Source: Deltaproteobacteria bacterium UBA2385
GTDB taxonomy: Bacteria > Myxococcota_A > UBA796 > UBA2385
Assembly (NCBI GenBank): GCA_002343455.1
Contig: DDSR01000357.1
Coordinates: 1 to 6,577 of the forward strand
DNA length: 6,577 nt
Direction: 5' to 3'
In this document: positions 1-5,892 of the stretch, one piece after another
Position numbering within the stretch: the stretch's first letter is position 1
How the letters are laid out: each line of letters starts with the position of its first letter
Program-made: the position numbers and the translations under genes
The notes under the pieces: generated by a model
Seen by the model: only the letters and a program-made list of their open reading frames with translations
What the model was told of the DNA's origin: nothing
The model's database searches: none

Positions 1-1058
1 CCTTCGGGCTGCGCGGGATCGACGACCGGAGGCTCCACCTCGGCCAGCGCGCCGTCTGGAGGCTCGACGGGGGGCTCGAAGGGGGGCTCGACCGGGGCCG
101 GAGCCACCGGCGGCGCGGGCGGCGCCGGGGCGGCCACGACCGGGGCGGCCCGCTCTTCGGGCTTGCCGGCGAGCGGATCGCGCTCCTTCGGCCCACCGTA
201 GAGCATGAAGCCGACCAGCCCGACCACCGCCACCGCTCCCGCCGCGGCGAAGAGGCCGAAGGCGAAGCGGTTGTTCGCCGGAGGCGGCGCGTCGTGCTCG
301 ATCTCCTCGTCGTGCGTGCCGGACAGCCCGATCACGGACTCGGTGCGCACCTCGGGCGCCTCGGTGGCCAGGTCGTCGAGCCCGAAGCCGGCGGCAGCCA
401 GGCCGGCGTCCTCGTCGTTCAGGTTGACCGGCTGCTTGAGGTCGTCCTCGACCCCGCCGGGGACCAGGGTGTCCGAGCGGAGCTGGCGGGCGATGTCGGC
501 CAGGGCGTCCGGATCGGCCTCGGCCGAGGCGTCCAGCGGTCGGGGCGGGGGCAGCGACTCCTCGCTGGGGCTGGCCGGAGGCTCGGGCTCGTCCAAGGTG
601 GAGTCGGCGCCGGACGGGGAGGGCTCGAACTCGCCGAGCAGCGAGGCGGAGGCGGCCGGTGGGCCCAGCGGCGCTGGCGGGGGCAGGTCTTCGGCCAGCA
701 TGGCCGCCAGCCCCGCGGGCTCGGGCAGGTCGGCGCCCAGGTTGACCTGCTCGACGGGAGCCGGGATCGGGCTGGGCGCGGCCAGCGGGGCGCGCGAGGG
801 CAGCGCCGTCGGGTCGGGGAGCGCGGTGGGATCCGCGGCCAAGGTGGGATCTGAGGCGATGGTGGGATCCGCGGCGACTGGCAGATCCGGCGCCTCGGGC
901 ACGTCGAGCATCGCCGCGAGGCCCAGGCCGGAGCTCCGCCCCGCGCCGACGGCCTTGGGCTCGGGGAGGTCCTCGGAGACCGTCAAGGGCTGGCCGTCCC
1001 GGAAGCAGAAGGCGACCTTGTCTCCGTAGGTCGAGCCGCAGGTCTTGCAGATCTTCAT
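1..1058 (-). CDS. Zinc-ribbon / disordered / single-TM / proline-rich protein (partial, C-terminus beyond left edge)
   Basis: The first 352 residues are visible and stay open to the left edge. Residues 1-25 form a short zinc ribbon: C4 and C7 (CKTCG), Y11, then FCFRDG with C18 and D21, matching the CxxCG-Y-FCxxDGxxL pattern in which the fourth ligand is not Cys. Residues 26-262 are low-complexity, acidic and Pro/Ala-rich, so probably disordered; they hold four hexapeptide repeats (62-85) and a GLAAML motif twice (46-51, 116-121). Residues 265-287 are a hydrophobic helix, followed by KER and then a Pro/Ala/Val/Glu-rich tail. The likely topology is a cytoplasmic ribbon and linker with a periplasmic tail. 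The layout recalls myxobacterial membrane signalling or motility proteins (GltJ/AgmX also joins a zinc finger, a TM and a periplasmic part), but no GYF domain is seen and the finger differs. The ATG is chosen because the ribbon starts at residue 4. No kinase motif is visible. Function unknown. Confidence 0.85.
   Translation of the reverse strand, partial: MKICKTCGSTYGDKVAFCFRDGQPLTVSEDLPEPKAVGAGRSSGLGLAAMLDVPEAPDLPVAADPTIASDPTLAADPTALPDPTALPSRAPLAAPSPIPAPVEQVNLGADLPEPAGLAAMLAEDLPPPAPLGPPAASASLLGEFEPSPSGADSTLDEPEPPASPSEESLPPPRPLDASAEADPDALADIARQLRSDTLVPGGVEDDLKQPVNLNDEDAGLAAAGFGLDDLATEAPEVRTESVIGLSGTHDEEIEHDAPPPANNRFAFGLFAAAGAVAVVGLVGFMLYGGPKERDPLAGKPEERAAPVVAAPAPPAPPVAPAPVEPPFEPPVEPPDGALAEVEPPVVDPAQPE
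804..875 (-). repeat. Four 18-nt in-frame tandem repeats (ADPT hexapeptides)
   Basis: Four consecutive 18-nt units encode AADPTI, ASDPTL, AADPTA and LPDPTA (residues 62-85 of the zinc-ribbon protein). Asp64, 70, 76 and 82 are evenly spaced. The three units nearest the N-terminus are closest in DNA and share a GGATCC/GGATCT core, which suggests slippage or duplication inside a disordered linker. The repeat lies wholly within the coding frame. Confidence 0.8.
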
Positions 1059-1170
1059 GGGTGCGCGGGCTCCAGGGGGGCAAGCCGGTTCGAGACGCCA
1101 ACGGGAGGAGACAACGCCGCCCCCCGGAAGTTCGCTCGCCGTGACGAGGGATAAGGGAGGGAGCCTAGCA
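1059..1170 (-). other. Intergenic leader upstream of the zinc-ribbon gene
   Basis: This is the only gap above 100 bp in the window, so it probably carries the promoter of the zinc-ribbon gene. I could not find a convincing -35/-10 pair. A CGAAC pentamer occurs inside it on the minus strand (near 1088-1092 and 1131-1135) and again in both arms of the adjoining hairpin, but no clear operator follows from that. Confidence 0.35.
1070..1073 (-). promoter_or_regulatory. Weak ribosome binding site of the zinc-ribbon gene
   Basis: GGAG on the minus strand, 11 nt from the ATG at 1058. The spacing is longer than usual, so the site is weak. The start is supported mainly by the zinc ribbon beginning three codons later. 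Confidence 0.4.
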
Positions 1171-1200
1171 CGAACGGGCGCCCCCGTGGGGCCCGGTTCG
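1171..1200 (-). terminator. Terminator-like hairpin after the acyl-CoA dehydrogenase gene
   Basis: CGAAC at 1171-1175 pairs with GTTCG at 1196-1200, GGGC at 1176-1179 with GCCC at 1191-1194, and CCC at 1181-1183 with GGG at 1188-1190. That gives 12 bp with two single-base bulges (1180 and 1195) and a 4-nt loop. It begins 2 nt past the TGA stop (1203-1205). No T-run follows on the minus strand, so it is not a textbook intrinsic terminator; it could end transcription less efficiently or protect the 3' end. Confidence 0.55.
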
Positions 1201-1202
1201 CC

Positions 1203-2363
1203 TCAGGTGCCCTCGTATCGTCGCTTGAGGTGCCGAGCGATGACGACCCGCTGCACCTGGTTGGTGCCCTCGACGATCTGCATCACCTTGGCGTCACGCA
1301 TGTAGCGCTCCACGGGGTACTCGCGCGTGTAGCCATAGCCGCCGAGCACCTGCACCGCGTCCTGCGTGACGGCCATGGCGGAGTCGGTCGCGACGCACTT
1401 GGCCATCGAGGCGGACTGCGCGTAGGGCAGGCCCCCGTCCTTCAGGGCCGCGGCCTTGTGCACCAGCAGGCGCGAGGCCTCGGTGCGGCAGGCCATGTCG
1501 GCCAACATGAAGCCCACGCCTTGCAGGTCGATGATGGCGCTGTCGAACTGCTTGCGCTGGGTCGCGTAGGCAGCCGCGACGTCGAGCGCGGCCTGGCAGA
1601 TCCCGACGCTGACGGCGCCGATGGTGATGCGCCCGCCGTCCAGCGCCCCCATCGCCACCTGGAAGCCGGCGCCCTCGGGGCCGACCCGGTTGGATGCGGG
1701 GATGCGGCAGCCCTCCAGGACCAGCTCCACGGTGGGCGAGGCCCGCAGGCCCATCTTCTCCTCCTTCTTGCCGAAGGAGAGCCCCGGCGCGTCGGCGGGC
1801 AGGATGAAGGCGGAGATCCCCCGCGCCCCCGGGCCGCCGGTGCGGGCCATCAGGATGTAGACATCCGCGACCCCGCCGTGGGTGATCCAGAACTTGGTCC
1901 CGTCGAGGATGTACTCCTCGCCCTCGCGACGGGCGGTGGCGCGCAGGCTGCCGGCGTCGCTGCCGGCGCCCGGCTCGGAGAGGGCGAAGCCGCCCAGCAG
2001 CTCGCCCGCGGCCAGCCCGGGAAGCCAGCGCTGCTTCTGCGCATCGTCGCCGGCCTGGGCCAGGATGATCTGCGGCAGGCCGGTGACCGCCACCGAGACG
2101 GCGTAGCTCGCCGAGACCCGGGCGATCTCCTCCAGGACGACGGCGTACTCGCGGTAGCCCAGGCCCAGGCCGCCGTACTCCTCGGGGGTGGCGACCCCGC
2201 AGAGCCCGGCCTCGCCCAGGGCCCGGATGTACTCCTTGCGGAAGCGCTCGGCCTCGTCGTCCTCCTTGAGCGTGCCGCCGAGGATCTGGCGGGAGGCCTC
2301 CGCGGCGGCCGAGGCGAGCGCCGCCTGGTCCTCATCGAGCACAAAGCCTGCAGTCGGGTTCAT
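1203..2363 (-). CDS. Acyl-CoA dehydrogenase (FAD-dependent)
   Basis: This 386-aa protein has the usual length of short/medium-chain acyl-CoA dehydrogenases, cytoplasmic flavoenzymes that make trans-2-enoyl-CoA and pass electrons to ETF. The N-terminal helical domain covers about 1-120. The flavin-contacting signature FALSEPGAGSD is at 126-136, and GTKFWITHG (155-163) lies in the middle beta domain. The C-terminal helical domain includes RKQFDS (270-275), QVLGGYGYTREYPVERYMRD (338-357) and IVEGTNQVQR (363-372). E365 sits at the catalytic-base position of MCAD/SCAD enzymes. The chain looks complete with all signatures intact. ATG is supported by GGAG 6 nt upstream. The gene starts 49 nt after the orphan gene's stop and ends at a hairpin. 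Chain length or branched-chain specificity cannot be read from the sequence, and no ETF, thiolase or hydratase gene is nearby, so no acad symbol is given. Confidence 0.96.
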   Translation of the reverse strand: MNPTAGFVLDEDQAALASAAAEASRQILGGTLKEDDEAERFRKEYIRALGEAGLCGVATPEEYGGLGLGYREYAVVLEEIARVSASYAVSVAVTGLPQIILAQAGDDAQKQRWLPGLAAGELLGGFALSEPGAGSDAGSLRATARREGEEYILDGTKFWITHGGVADVYILMARTGGPGARGISAFILPADAPGLSFGKKEEKMGLRASPTVELVLEGCRIPASNRVGPEGAGFQVAMGALDGGRITIGAVSVGICQAALDVAAAYATQRKQFDSAIIDLQGVGFMLADMACRTEASRLLVHKAAALKDGGLPYAQSASMAKCVATDSAMAVTQDAVQVLGGYGYTREYPVERYMRDAKVMQIVEGTNQVQRVVIARHLKRRYEGT

Positions 2364-2369
2364 CGGGGG

Positions 2370-2373
2370 CTCC
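2370..2373 (-). promoter_or_regulatory. Ribosome binding site of the acyl-CoA dehydrogenase gene
   Basis: GGAG on the minus strand, 6 nt before the ATG at 2363. It supports that start. The leader GGAGCCCCCGATG differs at one base from that of the YceI-like gene. Confidence 0.75.
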
Positions 2374-2412
2374 AGATCGAAGAGAAGGCCGGCTGCCTAA
2401 CCCGCCGACCGG

Positions 2413-4080
2413 CTAACCCTCAGCCAGCAGCGCGTCGGTGCAGGCCTCGCCGAGGGGATCGGCTCCCTGGGTCGAGGAGCCGGCGACGGGCTCGACCAGC
2501 AGGCCCTCCATCGGGACCGCGACCCCGCCGTCGCAGGCGGTCGGCGCGCCCAGGGCAGAGGCCGAGACGGGGGCCACGAGCATGGCGCCAGGTCCAAGGT
2601 CCAGGCAGGTGCTGGCCGGGGGCACCAGCAGGTAGAGGCGCTCGGGCGCGGCCTGATCGGCGCAGTGGAAGCCGGCGGACTCGCCGCCCCAGGCCCAGCC
2701 CGCGGAACAGCGATCCAGGCCGAAGACCTGCGTGTCCTGGAGCTGCCCCAGGCAGACGAGGCTGCTCTCGTCCAGGCGCTCGGCGAGCAGGGGCAGGTAG
2801 GGGTAGCTCTCGTCCAGCTCGGCCGGAGGAGGCTGATCGGCCTCGCCGTAGACGAAGGAGGCGTCGAGCGGATCCCGATCGCCAGGGAGGGCCCAGCGCA
2901 GCGGGCCGCCGCCTTCGCTGGAGCGCAGGCCCTGCCAGGGCCCGGCCTCGAAGCGGTCGACGAAGGCGGCGACGGCCTCGGTGTCTCCGCGGTAGCGCCC
3001 GCCGGTGACCGCCGAGCCGTCTCGCCCCTGGGGGTCCTGCTCGGGGACCGCCCCGGCGTAGAGGTGGAAGAGGTGGGTGTGGGCGCTGTAGGCCCAGGGC
3101 CGATCGGGCTGGTCCTGCAGCGCCGCCGAGCGCCAGGCCAGCATCGCGGTCAGCAGCCGGCGCATCACCGCCCCCGGCAGGCTCTCCCCGGGCAGGCTCA
3201 GGTGCTCGGCCATGTTGCCGATCACCGGCTCTCCCGGGTGGACCAGGGGCCCCTCCCCTCCCCCCAGGCTGCGCTGCTCGGCGGCGCGGTACAGCTCGAA
3301 GGGCGGGTGGCCCGTCGCCCGCATCATGCACTCGCTGTAGGCGCCGCCCAGCATCGTCGGCGTCCACTCTGCGGGGAACTCGCGGTCGACCGTGGGGTCC
3401 AGGGCGTCGGGGTCGCTCAGGCTGAGGATCTTGTTGGCCAACACCCGCGGCACCGCCCCGGTGAAGGCGCGCAGCGGCGCTCCGAAGGTCCGGACGATCC
3501 GGGCCCCGCCCTCGGCCCCGTAGTGGACGACCGGCTCGATGACGCCCAGCGGCGCCTCGCTGAGCGGCTCTCCCTCCCAGGCATCGCAGGGGTGGACGCC
3601 GTCGTTGGTCAGCAGGCCGGTGCCCCACATGCCCGACTCGTCCCGCATGACGGTGTGCACATGGGCGCTCTGGCTGGCGACGCCGGCCTCCAGGGCGGCG
3701 CGGACCGCCTCCTGGCCGACGGCGACCCACTCCTCGACCCGGGCCCGCGGCTGGGCCTCGCCGTTCTCGGCGTAGCCGGCCTCCAGGCTGGCGAGGTGGT
3801 CTTCGTCCTCGGTCAGCACATGGGCCATCTCGGGGCCCCACTGCAGGTCCATCGCCCGGCCGGTCTGGACCCAGCGCTCGCTCAGCCAGCCGAGGTTCTC
3901 CACCCGCTGCTGCCAGGGCTCGGGAGAGAGCTGGCCGCAGTTCTGCACCAGCGGGGTCTGGCAGCCCTCGTCGCCTCGCCGGATCAGCGGATCGATGTGC
4001 ACCACCAGGTGGACGTCGATCGGCGACTGGCCGCTGCGCTCGTCGGGCAGCGTGCAGGCGAGGGCGAGGAGGAGCACCAT
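2413..4080 (-). CDS. Unrecognised Cys-rich exported protein, possible lipoprotein
   Basis: I do not recognise this 555-aa protein. It opens with a short hydrophobic stretch (residues 2-8) ending in ALAC, so C9 could be lipidated. Ten further cysteines (C40, C48, C165, C251, C443, C458, C473, C492, C516, C547), an even number, suit a disulfide-bonded exported protein. Residues 21-30 look like a beta strand with H24, H28 and D29 (VHLVVHIDP). Other His-rich spots are H140/H142 (AHVHTVM), H186, and H334/H336/H339 (AHTHLFHLY). Successive strand-like pieces at about 21-30, 76-82, 138-144 and 329-340 could be a (beta/alpha) barrel such as a polysaccharide deacetylase or glycosidase relative; this is a guess. 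A Cys/Gly-rich C-terminal part follows about 440. An in-frame TAG four codons upstream fixes ATG as the earliest start, but no Shine-Dalgarno is seen and the signal lacks Lys/Arg. It lies 25 nt after the YceI-like gene, probably in the same transcript. Confidence 0.8.
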   Translation of the reverse strand: MVLLLALACTLPDERSGQSPIDVHLVVHIDPLIRRGDEGCQTPLVQNCGQLSPEPWQQRVENLGWLSERWVQTGRAMDLQWGPEMAHVLTEDEDHLASLEAGYAENGEAQPRARVEEWVAVGQEAVRAALEAGVASQSAHVHTVMRDESGMWGTGLLTNDGVHPCDAWEGEPLSEAPLGVIEPVVHYGAEGGARIVRTFGAPLRAFTGAVPRVLANKILSLSDPDALDPTVDREFPAEWTPTMLGGAYSECMMRATGHPPFELYRAAEQRSLGGGEGPLVHPGEPVIGNMAEHLSLPGESLPGAVMRRLLTAMLAWRSAALQDQPDRPWAYSAHTHLFHLYAGAVPEQDPQGRDGSAVTGGRYRGDTEAVAAFVDRFEAGPWQGLRSSEGGGPLRWALPGDRDPLDASFVYGEADQPPPAELDESYPYLPLLAERLDESSLVCLGQLQDTQVFGLDRCSAGWAWGGESAGFHCADQAAPERLYLLVPPASTCLDLGPGAMLVAPVSASALGAPTACDGGVAVPMEGLLVEPVAGSSTQGADPLGEACTDALLAEG

Positions 4081-4105
4081 GGGGAGAGGCTAACCGCTGG
4101 CCCGA

Positions 4106-4786
4106 TCAGCCCGCGTTGGCCCGCACATCCATCACGAACTCCAGCTCGTCGCGGTTCTTCAGGGCCCCCATCAGGGCGGAGAAGGGCTCGAAGCCGAAGG
4201 CCGAGTGGGTGGTCTGGAAGCGCCCGGTGGCGGTGAGCTCGCCGCCCTCGACCTCGATGCGCATGACGGAGGTCACCGGGGCGGTCTTGCCGCGAATGCT
4301 GAGGTTCCCGCTGACCTTGTAGGAGCCCTGCGAGCCCGAGCAGCGCGTCGACTGGAAGGTGATGTTGGGGTGGCTGGAGGCGTCGAGCTGGTCCTTGGCG
4401 AGCATGTTCTTGCGGATGGTCTCGCGGTCGCTGTCCTTGAGCTTCTGGGTGTAGCCGACCCGGTCGCGCAGCCACTGGGGGTCGACGTCCAGGCTGGCCA
4501 CGGGCACCGTGATCGACACCTTGCAGGCGCTGGCGTCATCGGGCGACCAGGTGACCTGGCCGCTGAAGCCCTGGGCCCGGATGGCGTGGTTGTGCGAGGC
4601 GCTGGAGAGCACCGTCGTCTCGTCCTTCAGCACCAGGACGTAGATCAGGCCCTTGTCCGGGTTGACCGTGTAGGTGGCGGCGGGCGCAGGGGCAGCCGTC
4701 GTGGGGGCGGCGGCTTCGGCGGGGGCGGCGTCCTGGGCGAAGGCAGCGGGGGCGAGCAGGGAGAGGCAGAGCAGCAGGGCCGTCAT
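4106..4786 (-). CDS. YceI-like secreted lipocalin-fold protein
   Basis: This is a 226-aa protein with the YceI-like pattern. Residues 1-17 are a signal peptide (MTALLLCLSLLAPAAFA), with cleavage likely at AFA|QD. An Ala/Pro/Thr linker (18-37) leads to the domain: YTVNPDKGLIYVLVLKD (39-55), SSASHNHAI (61-69), a helical stretch with many charged residues (105-131), the hallmark ASSHPNITFQST (136-147), GNLSIRGKTAPV (160-171), and a final strand, ELEFVMDV (214-221). C88 and C149 may form a disulfide. Family members fold as lipocalin-like barrels that bind isoprenoid-type lipids; the ligand here is unknown. The start is the ATG at 4786, not a GTG 36 nt upstream, because GGAG lies 6 nt before it and the signal peptide begins there. 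The protein is probably periplasmic. The orphan exported-protein gene follows after 25 nt. Confidence 0.88.
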   Translation of the reverse strand: MTALLLCLSLLAPAAFAQDAAPAEAAAPTTAAPAPAATYTVNPDKGLIYVLVLKDETTVLSSASHNHAIRAQGFSGQVTWSPDDASACKVSITVPVASLDVDPQWLRDRVGYTQKLKDSDRETIRKNMLAKDQLDASSHPNITFQSTRCSGSQGSYKVSGNLSIRGKTAPVTSVMRIEVEGGELTATGRFQTTHSAFGFEPFSALMGALKNRDELEFVMDVRANAG

Positions 4787-4792
4787 CGGAGG

Positions 4793-4796
4793 CTCC
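4793..4796 (-). promoter_or_regulatory. Ribosome binding site that sets the YceI-like start
   Basis: GGAG on the minus strand, 6 nt before the ATG at 4786. It decides between that ATG and the upstream GTG at 4822, which has no such site and would put 12 non-hydrophobic residues before the signal peptide. Confidence 0.75.
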
Positions 4797-4831
4797 GGGG
4801 AGTGAGGCTGAGGAAGGGACACTGGAAGGTT

Positions 4832-4850
4832 GGACCCGGATTCCCGGTCC
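4832..4850 (-). other. Small hairpin just after the helical-repeat gene
   Basis: GGACC (4832-4836) pairs with GGTCC (4846-4850). After one C-C mismatch, GG pairs with CC around a 3-nt ATT loop. It overlaps the last base of the TAG stop (4850-4852) and is followed on the minus strand by no T-run. It could attenuate transcription into the YceI-like gene or be chance in GC-rich DNA. No promoter is evident in the 63-nt gap. Confidence 0.25.
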
Positions 4851-5872
4851 TATCGCCCTGTGTTGCCCTCCGACATCCCCGAGACCCGGGCGCCGCGGAC
4901 CCGGGAGATGGCCAGCTCCGCGCCGATGGCCTGCGCCAGGGCCAGCGCCTCCTCCAGATCGAGCGCCCCCGCCGCGTCCCCCCGGGACCGGCGCGCCAGG
5001 CCTCGGGCCAGCAGCAGCTCCAGGCGCAGGGGATGGAGGCCGCGCTCCTCGGCGAAGCGCAGCGCCCGGTTGAGCTCGGCCTCGATCGGCAGCTGCCCCA
5101 GGGCAAGGCGCACCCGCAGCTCGGTCGCGACCACGGCGAAGAGCGCCCCTCGACGCCCGAGCCGGGTCCAGATCCGGCGGGCCTCCAGCGCCGCGGCCAA
5201 GGCTGCCGGGGGACGACCCGCCTCCAGCGCCAGCTCGGCCCGCTCAGCGGCGAGGCGCGCCCGCAGGCCCGCCGAGGCCTCTCCCGGGTCGCAGAGCCGC
5301 TCGGCCTGGGACAGGGCCTCTCCCGCCTCCGCGAGCTGCCCCTGGGCCCGCGCCAGGCAGGCGGCGCGAAAGGCGCGGGCGACGGGCAGCTCCAGGGCCG
5401 CGACCCGGCGCGAGGCCTCGGGCCAGTCGCAGGAGAGGGTCGCCAGTCCGGCCCCCAGGTCGAGGGCGAGCTGGCGCTCGTTGCGGGTGCAAGCGGCGGC
5501 CTCGGCCTGGGCGGCGAGATCGCAGGCCGGCGCGTGCTGCCCGGCGTCGGAGAGGGCCGCGGCGAGCTGGACCAGGAGCAGGGCCCTGCCAGGGCCCGCA
5601 GGGGTCCGTGCCAGCGCCTGGCGCAGGGCGCGCGCCGAGGCCGCCGGAGCGTCCTCGCGGCGCCAGGCCTCGGCGGCGAGGCTCCACAGCTGGGCCGCCG
5701 TCTGGGCCGCCGTCTCGGTCGCAGTCTCGGCCGCCCTCTCGGCCGCCGCCTGGGGCAAGGCGAGCGGCTCCGCGGCCAGCTCCTCCCAGGTCGTGGCCGC
5801 CTCGCGCCAGCGGCCCTGCGCGGCGAGGGCGGCGGCCTGCGCGGCCCGGGGATCGTCGAGCTCTTCCGGCAC
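4850..5872 (-). CDS. Alpha-helical repeat (TPR-like) protein of unknown role
   Basis: This 340-aa protein is almost entirely Ala/Leu/Arg/Glu-rich helix. It has TPR-like helix pairs: AAALAAQGRWREAATTWEEL (13-32), ALLLVQLAAALSDAGQHAPA (97-116), RAACLARAQGQLAEAGEALS (169-188), LRARLAAERAELALEAGRPP (203-222), and LARGLARRSRGDAAGALDLE (288-307). Several match the TPR spacing of small residues (A-x-G-x-x-x-A), although strict TPR consensus is loose. No signal peptide or TM segment is seen, so it is probably cytoplasmic and acts by protein-protein contact. The start is GTG at 5872: no other start codon lies between it and the neighbouring gene's end, although the ribosome site is poor (GAG). It starts 20 nt after the coiled-coil/TM gene, so the two are probably co-transcribed. 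A 4-residue repeat tract lies at residues 42-61. Partner and function are unknown. Confidence 0.75.
   Translation of the reverse strand: MPEELDDPRAAQAAALAAQGRWREAATTWEELAAEPLALPQAAAERAAETATETAAQTAAQLWSLAAEAWRREDAPAASARALRQALARTPAGPGRALLLVQLAAALSDAGQHAPACDLAAQAEAAACTRNERQLALDLGAGLATLSCDWPEASRRVAALELPVARAFRAACLARAQGQLAEAGEALSQAERLCDPGEASAGLRARLAAERAELALEAGRPPAALAAALEARRIWTRLGRRGALFAVVATELRVRLALGQLPIEAELNRALRFAEERGLHPLRLELLLARGLARRSRGDAAGALDLEEALALAQAIGAELAISRVRGARVSGMSEGNTGR
5691..5750 (-). repeat. Five 12-nt in-frame tandem repeats in the helical-repeat gene
   Basis: Five units of 12 nt (5691-5702, 5703-5714, 5715-5726, 5727-5738, 5739-5750). The first two are identical (TGGGCCGCCGTC on the plus strand) and the rest diverge by a few bases. 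They encode tetrapeptides AAAE, RAAE, TATE, TAAQ, TAAQ (residues 42-61), an extended Ala-rich helix. The identical pair suggests recent duplication and possible length variation between strains. Confidence 0.8.
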
Positions 5873-5892
5873 GTCGCGCTCGGGGCCGAGGG

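Noticed and set aside
205..1029. 274-residue Ser/Gly/Ala-rich plus-strand open frame
   Set aside because: It is opposite the zinc-ribbon gene, whose own frame has clear zinc-ribbon and TM structure.
2376..2412. Possible hairpin between the orphan and acyl-CoA dehydrogenase genes
   Set aside because: Only about 5 bp of stem with a loop of about 15 nt and no T-run. Expected by chance at this GC content.
1230..3008. 592-residue plus-strand open frame
   Set aside because: It runs antisense across the acyl-CoA dehydrogenase and into the orphan gene. Its product is low-complexity Arg/Gly/Ala-rich with no domain, as expected for a shadow frame in GC-rich DNA.
2420..3841. 473-residue minus-strand frame overlapping the orphan gene
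   Set aside because: It is Arg/Gly/Pro-rich and a typical alternative-frame shadow. The 555-aa frame has balanced composition and paired cysteines.
2411..4094. GGCTAACC octamer at 2411-2418 and 4087-4094
   Set aside because: There are only two copies, and one contains the stop codon of the orphan gene. Probably coincidence.
2665..4236. 523-residue plus-strand open frame
   Set aside because: It is antisense to the orphan gene and the end of the YceI-like gene, of biased composition, with no recognisable motif.
4787..4822. Upstream GTG start for the YceI-like gene
   Set aside because: It would put 12 non-hydrophobic residues before a clear signal peptide, while the internal ATG has GGAG at ideal spacing.
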